From Lingula anatina (lineage: Eukaryota; Brachiopoda; Lingulata; Lingulida; Lingulidae), in contig NW_019774081.1 in assembly GCF_001039355.2 (NCBI RefSeq), positions 223,269 through 287,268 of the forward strand: DNA of 64,000 nucleotides, in the 5' to 3' direction. Below, in pieces: positions 1-11,029 of the stretch. The translations under genes and the position numbers were made by a program. The notes under the pieces were generated by a model that did no database searches, was not told the origin of the DNA, and saw only the letters and a list, made by a program, of their open reading frames with translations. Within the stretch, counting starts at the first letter, position 1. The number at the start of each line of letters is the position of its first letter.

Positions 1-1106
1 CGACTAGGGAAGTAGTAATAAATATCCCACAATATATGAGGGTCAAAGATAACAGCCGCTAAGGATAAAAGACCAAAGGCCGGATTTTTGAAAATTTCGT
101 CATACCCAGGAGTTGGGGAGAGGTAATTTTGAAAAATTAGTCGGATTTACACAATTAAAAATATTAATTAATTTTTTAGCGACGAAATTTTCAAGACTTT
201 ACCGTATATAGGATCATGGCACTGTAATAGGTGCACTGTGTACCTGTTTCTACTGGTTTTACACCTTGTACATAGATGGGTATAATTACATATACAGGAT
301 CATGGCACTGTAATAGGTGCAGTGTACCTGTTTCTACTGGTTTTACACCTTGTACACAAATATGGTCAAAAAGACTAATGATTATTATCCAAATGTTGTT
401 TAACAGAACTTGAATATAATTCAGATAACTACTTGTTATTGGATTTTTGAACCTAATATATTGATTCATTTGCATAGTACTTTGGGTGTCAGTCTTCTCA
501 AATACATTTTTCACTTCAAGTGTATCAACCATTCGAAATGTTATGTGGAATTTTCAATATACATGCAACCGCATTTATGTTCTCACAACAGTAAATATTA
601 TGTGTAATGTGCGTATTATTGAAGAAATATCTACATGGATATCTTTTTTTTTGTGCCCTTTAATACAGCATTAAAAGCATAAGCTTGTTATTTTGTATTA
701 TATCGCATTGAAGGATCTTAACATTGACATATACCACAGGATAATCTGCTTCTTGTAACTTTGATTGTGAAATTTACATTATTTATAAGAAAAAAAAAAC
801 AACAACAAATTATTCACAATGTTTCTTAAATTGGCTCAAAGGACCAACATTTTGTCATAGAAAGAAAACTGAGGGATCAATATATATATATATATATCGG
901 TGACAAAGTTGTTGTCTTCTGGTGTTACACGAGGTACATGTAGTAAATACAAGTCATATATTCCGTCATGCTATTTAATTACTATTTTCATGAGCTGTAC
1001 AGAATGCTTGCAAGATATTCAACTTTTAACAATCCTGATAATCCCTCTTGCTGACAATACAATTTTTACTTTTCAAAAAAATTGGATATGTTTCCATATC
1101 ACTTGA
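1..1106. other. AT-rich flank, no gene seen
   Basis: No coding segment is supported. The stretch holds one short tandem duplication (listed separately), a short TA run near 881-897 and homopolymer A. The short open frames here show no family resemblance. Confidence 0.5.
205..358. repeat. two-copy tandem repeat, period about 87 bp
   Basis: The block starting GGATCATGGCACTGTAATAG occurs at 211 and again at 298. It runs on through the same 'tgtttctactggttttacac' segment. The second copy is slightly shorter and ends near 358. This duplication explains the repeated peptide in the minus-strand open frame here, which is not a gene. Confidence 0.85.
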
Positions 1107-1112
1107 TATTCA

Positions 1113-1280
1113 CGGGCCCGTAGCCAGGGAGGGTTCGAGGGGTTCAAAAGAACCGCCCCTTTTGCAGGGAAAAGGTCCACTCCGGGTAAAATTTGATCTA
1201 GGTACGTGAAGTATTTATGGAAAATGGTCCACTTTTTCAGAAAAAGAACCCCCCTTTTGAAATTGCTGGCTACGGGCCTG
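1113..1280. mobile_element. MITE with CGGGCCCGTAGCCAG ends
   Basis: The left end reads CGGGCCCGTAGCCAGGG and the right end reads GCTGGCTACGGGCCTG, which are inverted copies of each other. The element is flanked on both sides by TATTCA (1107-1112 and 1281-1286), a likely target duplication. It is 168 bp and has no coding capacity. Superfamily is not assigned. The GTAGCC ends resemble those of the element at 51864-52023. Confidence 0.8.
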
Positions 1281-1414
1281 TATTCATCATAATGAAACTA
1301 TGATTATTCAGTCTATTTCAAAATTAATGATAAATTATAGTTAAGTGCATGGTCTACAAATTACGACATGTTTTCAAAAGGACCCCTTGTGTACAGCATC
1401 TCAGGCATTGCTGG

Positions 1415-2790
1415 CTAAGTTTCCATATCCTCCTCTATCCTTGCTAGTTCAATGTTAAACAATTCTAATATTGGCCAAATGGGTGATATTAAGGCAGCAA
1501 AATAGGAAGTCTTTGCCACCACCATCCCCACTATGTGGGGTTTCCCGTCCTTTAAATAGAAGACTGCAGCTCCAGAGTCTCCACAGACAGCAAACCTGTC
1601 ATTGTCTCCAGTTCTAAGTCCACATATCTCTACCATAGATTCAAGCCTTTTTTGAATATGAACAGGTGCACCTGTCTGTCCCGTCTCATATTGTACAGTG
1701 TCTGGTCGGCAAGCCAAGCCATCTTTGAACCTGACTATGCCATGTGTGAGACCAGTCTGCCTGCCACACTTGTACATAACCCCTGTACGGGGACTCAAAT
1801 CTTCAAATGATCCAAGACATGCATTTTTAAAGTCTAATTCGTTTTGTGTCAGAACAAGATCCCGCATTGTTTGGGGAACTAACCCTGCTGGAATCCCATG
1901 GATTCTTCTACTCTTGACTTCAACCAGAGCTGCATCAATTCCATATTGTTTATCTCCATAAGGAAAATTCCCAAACAGGTTATTTCTGACAACACCACAA
2001 ACTCTAGCATTGCTTGAACTGTTTGCAGTCTCACTGGCTTGCTGATAGTAGTAGTTTGTTTCCTGATCTACATCCGAAGGTTGGCAGACTTCAGTCCCTA
2101 TGGCAGGTGGTGGGATGCCTAACACATGGGAGCATGTGAGGAAACATGTTGACCCCTCATGTTGTACAAACATGCCTAAGGTCCCTGACAAATTTGAACT
2201 TCTCGGTCCAATACCGCATCCCATCCTTAGTGGGTTACTGTAAAATGCGGGGTTTTGACCAAAGTGTACTTCACGTGGGTTTGGTGGCTGACTTCTGTTC
2301 ATGGACAACATAGCATAACCTTCACGGACATCTACAGGAATACCTTGAATTGATTTTGGAAACAAAGAATTGTCCAACGGCACAACACCTTTTGCGCGAC
2401 AATATAATACTATACAAGGTGTGCATGTTATTTCACCCCTTGTTACTTTTACTGGCGATGCTGAAATAATTGTCAGGTTCTTGTGGTTATTAAAAAGTTC
2501 TTCAGACTCATGTTGTATGACCTGTCCAATTTCAGCAGACTTTTCGGGTGGAATTGGATTCTCTTCAGCTTCTTTGGAGAACATGGCCCTCTGAGCCTCC
2601 ATATCTGGCATGTCCCAAGAGCAGTAATCGACAGTGAATCCCCTATATTCTGTCATTTTATGTCCATGGAATGGAAATCTCACAAGCACTGCTATAATTG
2701 GTGGACTCTGTTCATTTGCTTTGTATGCTGGGAAGACGGTCACAATGCCAGGTTCACGTGGGAATGCCTCACAAGCTGTTTCAATGGCAT
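1415..2790 (-). CDS. trypsin-fold serine peptidase domain protein (3' terminal exon)
   Basis: A single large exon of 1376 nt encodes about 458 residues and ends at a stop at 1415. A clean acceptor (tgtttacag) precedes 2790, and the exon starts with the last two bases of a codon, so the gene has upstream exons. The C-terminal half has the trypsin-fold triad in order: His in TCSHVLG, Asp in YGIDAALVEV and Ser in CGDSGAAVF. The ~200-residue N-terminal part (with the segment GIPVDVREGYAM) I do not recognise. There is no signal peptide in this exon and it has several free cysteines, so an intracellular protease or pseudoprotease is more likely than a secreted trypsin. The nearest same-strand coding DNA upstream is the Roc-COR exon at 8616-9834, whose possible donor leaves the one base needed here. 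They may be one gene. Confidence 0.75.
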
Positions 2791-3900
2791 CTGTAAACAA
2801 CAAAGGGTTGTATGAAATGGCAAACCATATGGTATTTTTAAAAAAATCAATAAAATAACTGAGCTTTTGAGCTAGACACAAACAGTTTTTGTCTCTTTTT
2901 ACAAAAATAAAAGGGAAAAGTAAAAGGTCAAAGCCAAATTTTTGAAATATAGTGCATGACAAAAGGTAAGTCAAAAGTCAAATACAGGGTCACAGGAAGA
3001 CTGTCAATATACGAGTTCCTATTATACAAGGTCACAGGAAGACTGTCAATATATGAGTTCCTATTCAAATTCAGTGGTATCTATTGGCATATCTGGGTAA
3101 GTATTGGAGATATAAGGGAAGAAAAATTAGCAAAGTTCAGTTCATGGAAATAGTAGGCCAAAGGTTAATGTCAAGGTCACAGTAAGACTGCCAGTTTCAC
3201 AGTAGGACACACACTGTCACGGCATAAAATCAAAGCATTTGTTTTGTAAAAACTATCAAAATTTAACCGAAAATAATATTATCAGCAGTAGTAAATATAT
3301 AATACTTCCAATCAGATGGTATATTAATTGGGTATTTAAGCTTCATACCCATGTAATATTTCATTTGGGAATGTTTGATTTGACCCAGTTTAGGTGGCAT
3401 TTTTCCGGGACAACATCATAACTTTCATTAAAGTTCCCAAACTAGAAAAAATTGTGTGGCTAAATTTTTATTCAAATCTATCTTCTTAAACAAATGCTTC
3501 AGCTGTTTTAGTGGGAAAATGGTGTCAAATTCATGCATCCGTCAAGACAAGCCCAGCTGAATATTTATTACATTTTCATCTATTTCCACTTTGGCGACTA
3601 CTTGTTTTACACATGGTCGTCAATTCTTTTTTTATAATGATATATGATACTTGAGGTTTCCTTCCCAATTTAGTTTTAGTTCCAATTTAATTTACGGTGT
3701 TATGACTGATATTTGTACAAAAACAGTACCTAAGGATTTGGTCCAAATTTTCAGTGGTAAATGAGCAAAGTAAAATTGGCTTGTATATACCATATGTTAT
3801 CTGTGTGACATGTGAGATTGATGAGATAAGTGGACTGCTTACTTCATTTTCATTGGCATAGAATATATCTTTCTTAAAAATTCTTTATTCAACATCCCTT
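2791..3900. other. non-coding stretch with diverged Helitron-core fragment
   Basis: This lies upstream of the peptidase exon and may be intron. Bases about 2920-3195 contain diverged units of the repeat core found in the elements at 11, 27, 31 and 38 kb: 'gtcacaggaagactgtcaat' twice, then a 'caaggtcacag' segment. No coding exon is seen from 3200 to 3900. Confidence 0.55.
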
Positions 3901-3904
3901 ACAA

Positions 3905-4880
3905 AAATTTCCTATAGGATCCTATAGGATTCCTATAGGAAATTGTTGTAAGTTAAAATCTTGAGAAAAATACATATCTTATAAACAAATATTATTCTAA
4001 ACAAAAGATATTTGATATAGGTCAATTTTATCAGTGGAATTGTCAATTATATATCACTGTTAAAGCAAAAATGCTTTTTATTGTTTATAATGTACAATCT
4101 TATAGTCATCTATAGGATTCTATAGAAATTCTTTAATTTCTATTTTCAAGAAATCTTGAAAAATTGATCATTTGTAAAGTAATGTTTTATGGAGAAATAT
4201 TTTATCATTAAGAATGTTTTCGTACCAAATCATTGAAGCCGAAATTATTTTTTAAAATTTATGTTCAGACCATTACAAAATTCTATAATCAAAATCCTAT
4301 AGGATCCTATAGGAAATCCTATGCTTATTCATTTAGGAATTTTTTATAAGGCCGGGTTGAATGAAAAATAATGAATCTGGTTTAAATATCAGTATATGAT
4401 TTTGATTTTTAATTTATGTTCAGAATATTACAAAATTTCCTATAGAATCCTATATGTAATCTTATAGGAATTTCTATAGGAACCTATAGGAAATCCTATG
4501 CTAATTCATACAGGAATTTTTATAAAGGCGGGTTGAATGAAAAATAATGAATCTGGTTTAAATATCAGTATATGATTTTGATTTTTAATATATGTTCAGA
4601 ACATTACAAAAATTCCTATAGGATCCTAAAGGAAATCTTATAGGAATTTCCATAGGAACCTATAGGAAATCCTATGTTAATTCATACAGGGAATTTTTAT
4701 AAAGGCGGGTTGAATAAAAATAATGAATCTAGTCTAAATATTAGTATATAATTTTTATTTATGTTCATACCATTACAAAAATTCCTATAGGATCCTATAG
4801 GAAATCTAATAGGAATTTCTATAGGAACGTATAGGAAATCCTATGCTAATTCATATAGGGAATTTTTATAAGGTCAGGTT
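3905..4880. repeat. tandem repeat of about 157-172 bp units with CCTATAGG palindromes
   Basis: The marker 'cattacaaaa' followed by runs of cctatagga recurs near 4270, 4430, 4600 and 4771, giving periods of roughly 157-172 bp. Units share the tail 'gcgggttgaatgaaaaataa' and 'ggtttaaatatcagtatat'. Each unit contains near-perfect palindromes built from TCCTATAGGATCCTATAGGA. A further partial unit lies at 8560-8600, on the other side of the ISL2EU element, which shows the element landed inside this array. Confidence 0.85.
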
Positions 4881-5028
4881 ATCCTTTGTTTTCTCCTTGT
4901 GTCACAGTCCGTGTGTACTTCCGGGGTCCGCCATTTTTTTACCCCAGAACCAGTCGAGCGTGCCCTGGACAGAGTATGAAAACGTGACGAAGTTTGTTGC
5001 TTTTTATCATAAAGTACAGTCATGCAAG

Positions 5029-6990
5029 TACGTGGCATAGCTGGATGTACCAATAGACCGAGTTCACAGTACGGTACTAGTTTCCATAATAGGCCCTATC
5101 AAAGATCAAGGCGAGGAGACGCAAAAGTTGTTTGAGGAAAGGCGAAGGTTATGGAAGGCGGCAATAAACAAGAAAGATATCACCTCGGAGGAGAAATGGG
5201 ATCGAACCATTGTCGGCGGTACGTATAAATTTCATTTGTTTGTGTGTTTTTTTTAAAACTCATAGTGTGTATGTGATTAGTGACGATGACAACTACAGGG
5301 TAGACATGCTCTGCCTGTCAGGTGTAGTCTTTCTGTCAATCTTAATATGTATTACGTCCTGTTTATGCTGGGCAATTTGTGTCACGTACATGACTCCTGC
5401 TTAATGCACATTTAACCACGTTTACTTCATAATACCCATGCAATACAATGTCTGTATTTGTAAATAAGCATGTAGGTTAATATTATCAATGAATTGTTTT
5501 TTGTCATTTTCTAGGTATCAAAGCCTATCTGCATGACAGTACCAGTCCACTCTGGCTTCCAACATGCCATTCAGCATGTACTCCAGTATCAGCCACCAGT
5601 AGATATAGGTGTGCCAATCAGCGTGGGGAATAAGGCAACGTGCAGATGCAATAACATCACTTACACGTACGTATGAACCTTTAAAAAAAACAAGGCCAGG
5701 ATGTGACTTGAAAGAGTGTGAATGCCCTCAACTTCAAAATAAGAGTATCAGTGATTGCGAATCTTCCTTTTACGCTGGTGAGGGCATTGAACAAGATATT
5801 TAGCACACTACCTGTAAAGTACAGGGGCCCACAAATATTACTTAAGACACAAACTTTAATAACAATTGAAATTGACAATTAAGTTAGACTTGCAGAGTCT
5901 GACAGCAGAGTGCCCTTCACATGTGGTGATCTATACAGGTTTGAAGTATATGAAAAAGATCCAAACGAAGTTTAATTTTATACTGGATTGCCCAATTTAA
6001 AAAGTTTGAAACTAGTATTTAATTTAATAGAAGCACAAATGTGCAATAGGTCAAAAAGTCTGACAAAAAAGTTTAATTTTTGTTATGCCTTATAAGATTA
6101 AGAATGATTTATACTTTTCAAGACATGTCAGTAAAGTTAAATGTGTCACTTGCCACAATTCAGGGATTTTTTCATTTCACACTCAGTATTTTTTATAAAA
6201 GGCTGAGTATTTTGGTGCACTGGCCAGAAAGGGAGTATGTAAGAGAACTGATGCCAATGGTGTTCAGAAAAGAATTTGACAAAGTTGTTTTACTAGATTG
6301 CTTCGAACTCAAAGGCTCTATTCCCAGAGCTTTAGATCGATCTATTCCCGCGGGGAGTCTCCCTAGATTACTCTCAGATAATCTGGCTTAAATGCCCGTC
6401 CCGCCTACTACAAGCTGTAAGGGTGTAATTAACTTTCGTGTCCGCCCGGCTGACAGCTATTTAGCGTGAACCCCCAGGAAGTTAGGTCGATCTAAAGTAG
6501 ATCGATCTAATCTCTGGAAATGGGGTCAAAAAGAAAAACTTAATGAGTCTCTGAACAAGGTGTACACATAATCTAATTACAATCATCATCATACAATTAA
6601 GTGTCTGATAGAGATAGCCCCTTAAGGTTGAATCACTTTTATTTCTGAAGGGTGGGGTGGTAGAACTTCAGATAAACAAGTCACAGGAGGGTGGACTTCT
6701 GGACAATCTTTTACCTGGTGATATTGTCATGGCAGATAGTTTTTCCATTGAAGAATCTGTCAATTTTTACCATGCTAAATTGGCAATTCCCAGTTTTACA
6801 TGAGGAAGTCACAGCTGCATCCAATGGAAGTAGAAAAGACAAGAAAAATTGCAAATAGATGCATTAATGTAGAGCAGGTTATTGGTTTGTTTTGTAGAAA
6901 ATTTAAAAATTTTGACAGCATTATACCATGGGAGGTTTTGAAGATGAAAAGTGGAGAGAGTGTACCTTCAATTGACAAAGATGTGAAAGT
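5029..6990 (+). pseudogene. THAP/DDE_4 transposase remnant
   Basis: Bases about 5029-5218 translate to a THAP-like C2CH segment (GCTNR, then SFH, then RRLWKAAINKK, in two frames because of a frameshift). A donor at 5219 and an acceptor before 5515 suggest an intron. Bases 5515-5640 continue with LHDSTSPLWLPT. The helix-turn-helix and DDE_4 domain follows at 6105-6330 (LNVSLATIQGFFH, WPEREYVRELMP, MVFRKEFDKVVLLDCFE) and 6646-6960 (LLPGDIVMAD, then MEVEKTRKIANRCINVEQVI). These are the usual blocks of the DDE_4 family (HARBI1-like superfamily). A block of about 300 bp from 6331 to 6645 and several stops interrupt the frame, so the protein is inactive. Confidence 0.8.
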
Positions 6991-7439
6991 GTGCTGTTGT
7001 CTCACAAATTTATGTCCTTCTGTTGTTCCATTTGGTTAAGGGGAAGGAACATGTGAAGAAAAGATTGAAGTGTGTATGTATTTGCTATACATGTAGTATT
7101 TCAATTATAAGTAAAACAAAGAAATAAATCCCATGAAAATATATTCAAAGTAATTTATTTGCCTTATTTTTTTGCTATAAAAAATTCCACTTGACCACAG
7201 AGAAACATGACTAAAATACTTCTACAACTAAAAGTAGAAAAAATGTAACTTAATTACATTCTAAAATTGCACTGAAACATGGCAAATTCAACTAAAAAAT
7301 GAATGACAGAATACACATTGGAGTAAAATTGTTTGAAATAAAAATAATTTAACATCATTGCACTGTTGTATGCACATATTTTGGAGTTCACAACATTTGA
7401 ATACATTATCACTTGCATAAAATGAGTAAATGGAAAACA

Positions 7440-7625
7440 ATTAATGACCATCCACTCTTCCGCTCTCCCGGGACGAATGACAAGGTTCTGGAGGGAGCCA
7501 GATAACCAATACAATTGTCAGAGACACTTGAAGGCATGGAGAGGGTGTGTGCTTTTGGAGTCACACGCGACTCAATAGGCCCAACATTACGTATTTTAAG
7601 GAGGATGGTCTTCACCTCTCAGGAT
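7440..7625 (+). pseudogene. SGNH-like or retroelement-derived coding fragment
   Basis: Two frames in order give LPGRMTRFWREPDNQ and then TYFKEDGLHLSGYY. The DGLHLS block resembles the C-terminal end of SGNH/GDSL-like domains found in some metazoan repeat proteins. It lies inside the ISL2EU element and is frameshifted. The assignment is weak. Confidence 0.3.
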
Positions 7626-8095
7626 ACTACACGTAGGAAGTGATGGACCTTAAATATGAAAAGGGAAAATGAGCAATAATTGATACACATGAAAACAAGA
7701 ATAGACAGAGCCATATAAGACTTCATATAGCAACATTTAGAACATATTTGAGGACTGTCAACTGAGATCTAATTTAATTACTTTTCATGGGCTTCTTTAA
7801 CATAAAAGAGGGCAATTTATAATAATTTTTATTTGTACACATCACAGGAAAAAATTCAATATTTCAAATTACCCCTGAGCTTTAACACAGTGATGATGAA
7901 ACAGGAAAAAAACTAATCTAAGTGGTGCCTACAGCCAGTAGTAAAGAGGGTATTCTCCCCTTCTGCCAGTGATAAAAATTAAGAAATTTGAAATAATGTC
8001 TACTCTCATGCAAATAAAAACAACATCAAATCGATATTCACAAAGTTTTAATCTGCGTTTATGCAAAATGTTTTATTACCTTAGATCACAACAAG

Positions 8096-8240
8096 TGAAG
8101 ACCATTCACTTTTTTGTGTAGGACGTCTTTCTCCCATCCATCCTGGAACAGTTTATAAGCTCCCAGCGACTTATAGTTCCTCATTTCCTCCTTAGAGTAT
8201 GCTGACTTTTGAAAGATCAGAAAGTGGATTTTGTCTACTA
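8096..8240 (-). pseudogene. YqaJ-type nuclease fragment of the ISL2EU element
   Basis: On the minus strand this reads KSAYSKEEMRNYKSLGAYKL, then FQDGWEKDVL. This resembles a conserved block in the YqaJ-domain nuclease proteins carried by ISL2EU transposons. I see only this piece; the nuclease core itself is not recovered. It faces the transposase remnant, as expected for the second gene of such elements. Confidence 0.6.
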
Positions 8241-8615
8241 TGTTTACCACTGGTCATGAGTCTTTGTCTGATGTGTAGTCCTTTGAAGACAGCATGTACG
8301 GGTCTACGCCGATCTCTCCAATCTTGGCGTCATGATGTCTGCAGATAACGACTCTCTGTAAGAACTTGACTTCTTCTCCATAACAATTAAAAAAGTAACA
8401 AATAAACAACCAACAAGTAAAAATTTAATAAGAAAACGGCTAACTTCATCAGCAATGGGAAAGCGTGTAAACATAAGCAGCTCAAGTAGAGAAATGGCGG
8501 ATCGCGTTGCATTGTGGGACTGTACGCTCAAAGTTGTGACGCACGTGAAAAGAAAGGATTTGAAAAATAATGAAACTGGTCTAAATATCAGTAAAATTTT
8601 AATAAATTTTCTGAC

Positions 8616-9834
8616 CATCACTTGAGTCTGGCATAAACCACAGTCTGTACACTGAATCCTCAGGTAGCCCACATGCTGTGAGATCAGACTCCTTTGGATC
8701 TATTGCCATCAACTCCTCTCTGACCTTTGGCTTTCTCGGGTCTCTGACACACCATTCTAGTCGCAAATTTGGGCAGACGGTCTGCTTAACTTGCTGAATT
8801 TGCATCAAAACATGGTTCTTCCACTTAGCATATGCCCCTCGGATTGTTTTGTCAAACTTTGTTGCTGGGGGATATAAGGGAATTAGTTCAATGCAAGAGG
8901 ATTTTGTTGACTTTCTCAAAGCACAATGCGTTCCTCTGCGTGGATCGATTGCATATACAGCATAATCATAGTACAGCTCATTTTTAATGAGGAAAAAGTC
9001 ACCTCTTCTTCTTAAACCTTTCCTTCCTGTAGAAGTGTCATTTTGGACTAACTTCACTGCCAGACGGTTGAAAAGCACATGTGGCATAAAGTTCTCTTTC
9101 CCTTGTATGAATAGTGTTCCTTCACTGCCAACCCCAGATTCTGGATTCTTGCATACCTGAAGTAAGCTGGGCACATAGAACTGTCGAGAAGTAGGCCTTC
9201 CTGTTGTACCTGGCTTGACGTCCTGTTGCAAAAGAATGTTGAATTGTACCATAACACCAATTACAATGGACTTCAATTCATGGTCATCTCCCCATAGCTC
9301 GTCCATAAGTCTTTCATCTAAGATGCCCCTCTTTAATGCAGACCAATAAGGAGTCCCTTTGGCTTTGACATGGTGTTTATCAACTGCTATAATAGACCTG
9401 AATGCGTCTATCAGCCATGTTGGATTCAAAATGACAATGTCTGAAAGATCATCAGTCTGAAAGTGCATAAGATCTCCAATGTCATGATGGAACTGGAGGA
9501 ATGACTTCAGCTCAATGGCATCCTGCATTCCAACTTTAAGAGCTAAATTTTGCAGCTCCTCATACCTTATCCACCTTTTTCCTCGTTTCTCGGGTGCTCG
9601 TCGCAGCTGAAGATCTTCTTCTAATCTAATCCATCTTATTGGATTCTTCTCTCCCCAAGATTTTTGGCTTTCAGCAATTTTCATAATATATCGACGGAGA
9701 TCAGATATTTCTTGATCTTCATCTTGACATGTGTTGTCAATTGCAAAGAAACGAGGATCAACATGCACACCACTTCTCTTCTGTTGTATATACTGCCGCA
9801 ATTTATCAAAGTATGCGTTTATTTCTTCTTCATG
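8616..9834 (-). CDS. COR-domain exon of a ROCO-type protein
   Basis: A 1219-nt exon encodes about 406 residues. It begins at a good acceptor (ctgttacag) in frame with the preceding Roc exon. The protein has a long helical linker, then COR-like blocks: YEELQNLALKVG, LQFHHDIGDLMHF, ILNPTWLIDAFRSIIAV and LWGDDHELKSIVIGVMVQFN. The tail (RGDFFLIKNELYYDYAVYAI, then a Cys-containing WCVRDPRKPKV segment) is less typical. COR follows a Ras-like Roc GTPase in ROCO proteins and mediates dimerisation. The 3' end is uncertain: either a stop a few codons on (8599), or a weak donor (GATG|GTCAGA) that would splice in phase to the peptidase exon at 2790. A partial unit of the CCTATAGG tandem repeat touches the exon edge. 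Confidence 0.75.
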
Positions 9835-9994
9835 CTGTAACAGAATGGGAGAATGTTTTTCAACATAATGCAAGCTTCAATCACATATTTTATCAGTCAA
9901 TTGTCAGAACTATTTTTTTAAGAACAAACAGTTTAATTTAATTAATTAATTTATTATTATTATTATTTTTGTTTGTTTCAGTACTAATGCCTAC

Positions 9995-10134
9995 CTTTTC
10001 TTTGGGAACATTTTCCAGGTATTTGTCTTTATGTGTGCAAGCAATGATTATTCGGGGGGATGATACCCCATCTTCACTCATGTTTTGCTGTTGCGCATAA
10101 GTATGGATTGCATCTATCCAATAATTAGTAAAGT
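9995..10134 (-). CDS. Roc GTPase C-terminal exon (5'-truncated gene)
   Basis: A 140-nt exon lies between an acceptor (tatttccag) and a donor (AAAG|GTAGGC). It encodes NYWIDAIHTYAQQQN followed by RIIIACTHKDKY. The THKD segment after a hydrophobic strand matches the G4 guanine-specificity motif (T/NKxD) of Roc domains. It joins the COR exon in phase 0. The P-loop, G2 and G3 motifs are missing. They should lie upstream, but the DNA there is a transposable element, an assembly gap and then a MORC copy on the same strand. The gene is therefore either truncated or has its 5' exons in the gap. Confidence 0.65.
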
Positions 10135-10380
10135 CTGGAAATATATCAGACACATTTCAAAATGTATTTTACTATCACTTTTTGCTGTTTGATCTGTTTG
10201 AGTATAGAAAGCTGTCTCACTAAAATGATGAAATATGAGTATTCTATGGATAATATATATATTGACTGGAGTAAGCGCATTCGTATGGATCCTCCCCCCC
10301 TCCAAAAAGGGACACCATCACCAGTCTTGTGCTTGACAAGCTCTATAAAATGCAATCAACAAGAGTTATCAAAATATGCA

Positions 10381-10382
10381 AA

Positions 10383-10435
<53 letters not shown>
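10381..10435. repeat. poly-A and (TA)n microsatellite
   Basis: A run of A is followed by about 17 TA dinucleotides. It lies inside Helitron-like copy A at the same place as the (TA)n tract in copy B. Confidence 0.95.
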
Positions 10436-10437
<2 letters not shown>

Positions 10438-10518
10438 CATTGGTCAAAAAGGTTGTCCCACCCCCATTTCCATGTACTTTTATTTACTAATGATCACCTC
10501 ACAGCTGTGAACTGTTAG

Positions 10519-10816
10519 NNNNNNNNNNNNNNNNNNNNNNNNNNNNNNNNNNNNNNNNNNNNNNNNNNNNNNNNNNNNNNNNNNNNNNNNNNNNNNNNNN
10601 NNNNNNNNNNNNNNNNNNNNNNNNNNNNNNNNNNNNNNNNNNNNNNNNNNNNNNNNNNNNNNNNNNNNNNNNNNNNNNNNNNNNNNNNNNNNNNNNNNNN
10701 NNNNNNNNNNNNNNNNNNNNNNNNNNNNNNNNNNNNNNNNNNNNNNNNNNNNNNNNNNNNNNNNNNNNNNNNNNNNNNNNNNNNNNNNNNNNNNNNNNNN
10801 NNNNNNNNNNNNNNNN
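10519..10816. other. assembly gap (298 N)
   Basis: A run of N of uncertain true length. It falls inside Helitron-like copy A. Open frames spanning it are artefacts. The missing 5' exons of the Roc-COR gene or the missing 3' exons of the MORC copy would only be here if the gap is larger than drawn. Confidence 1.
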
Positions 10817-11029
10817 GGTACATTCAAGCAGATTTTCGAATTGACTTGCATTTTCCTACCATTGATCACTCCTATAGACAAAAGGCCTATTGGTTTTCCT
10901 TGAAATGTGTTGTCAGTGGTGCATACATGCTGACAAAAGAGAAAACCTAGGGGCAACAATGGGCACATCTCTGCTAGTTTTTAAGATATGAGAGGCAATA
11001 AAATATGCAAAGCTCAGTTCATGGTGAAA

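Larger units (their letters stand above)
4881..8559 (+). mobile_element. decayed ISL2EU-type DNA transposon (THAP/DDE transposase plus YqaJ nuclease)
   Basis: The ends are imperfect inverted repeats: the left end starts ATCCTTTGTTTTC and the right end, read inward, ATCCTTTCTTTTC. Similarity continues through GTCACA to a GGTCCGCCATTTT / GATCCGCCATTTC block about 50-75 bp in. Both sides carry TT, which fits a 2-bp target duplication: removing the element and one TT restores the 'caggttga..aaaaataat' tandem-repeat sequence. Inside are a THAP-like segment and a DDE_4 transposase on plus, and a YqaJ-nuclease-like fragment on minus. That two-gene layout is known for ISL2EU elements. Frameshifts and stops show it is no longer autonomous. 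Confidence 0.8.

Noticed and set aside
10480-10968. Long minus-strand open frames across the N run
   Set aside because: They are open only because N codons are not stops. The region is repeat DNA.
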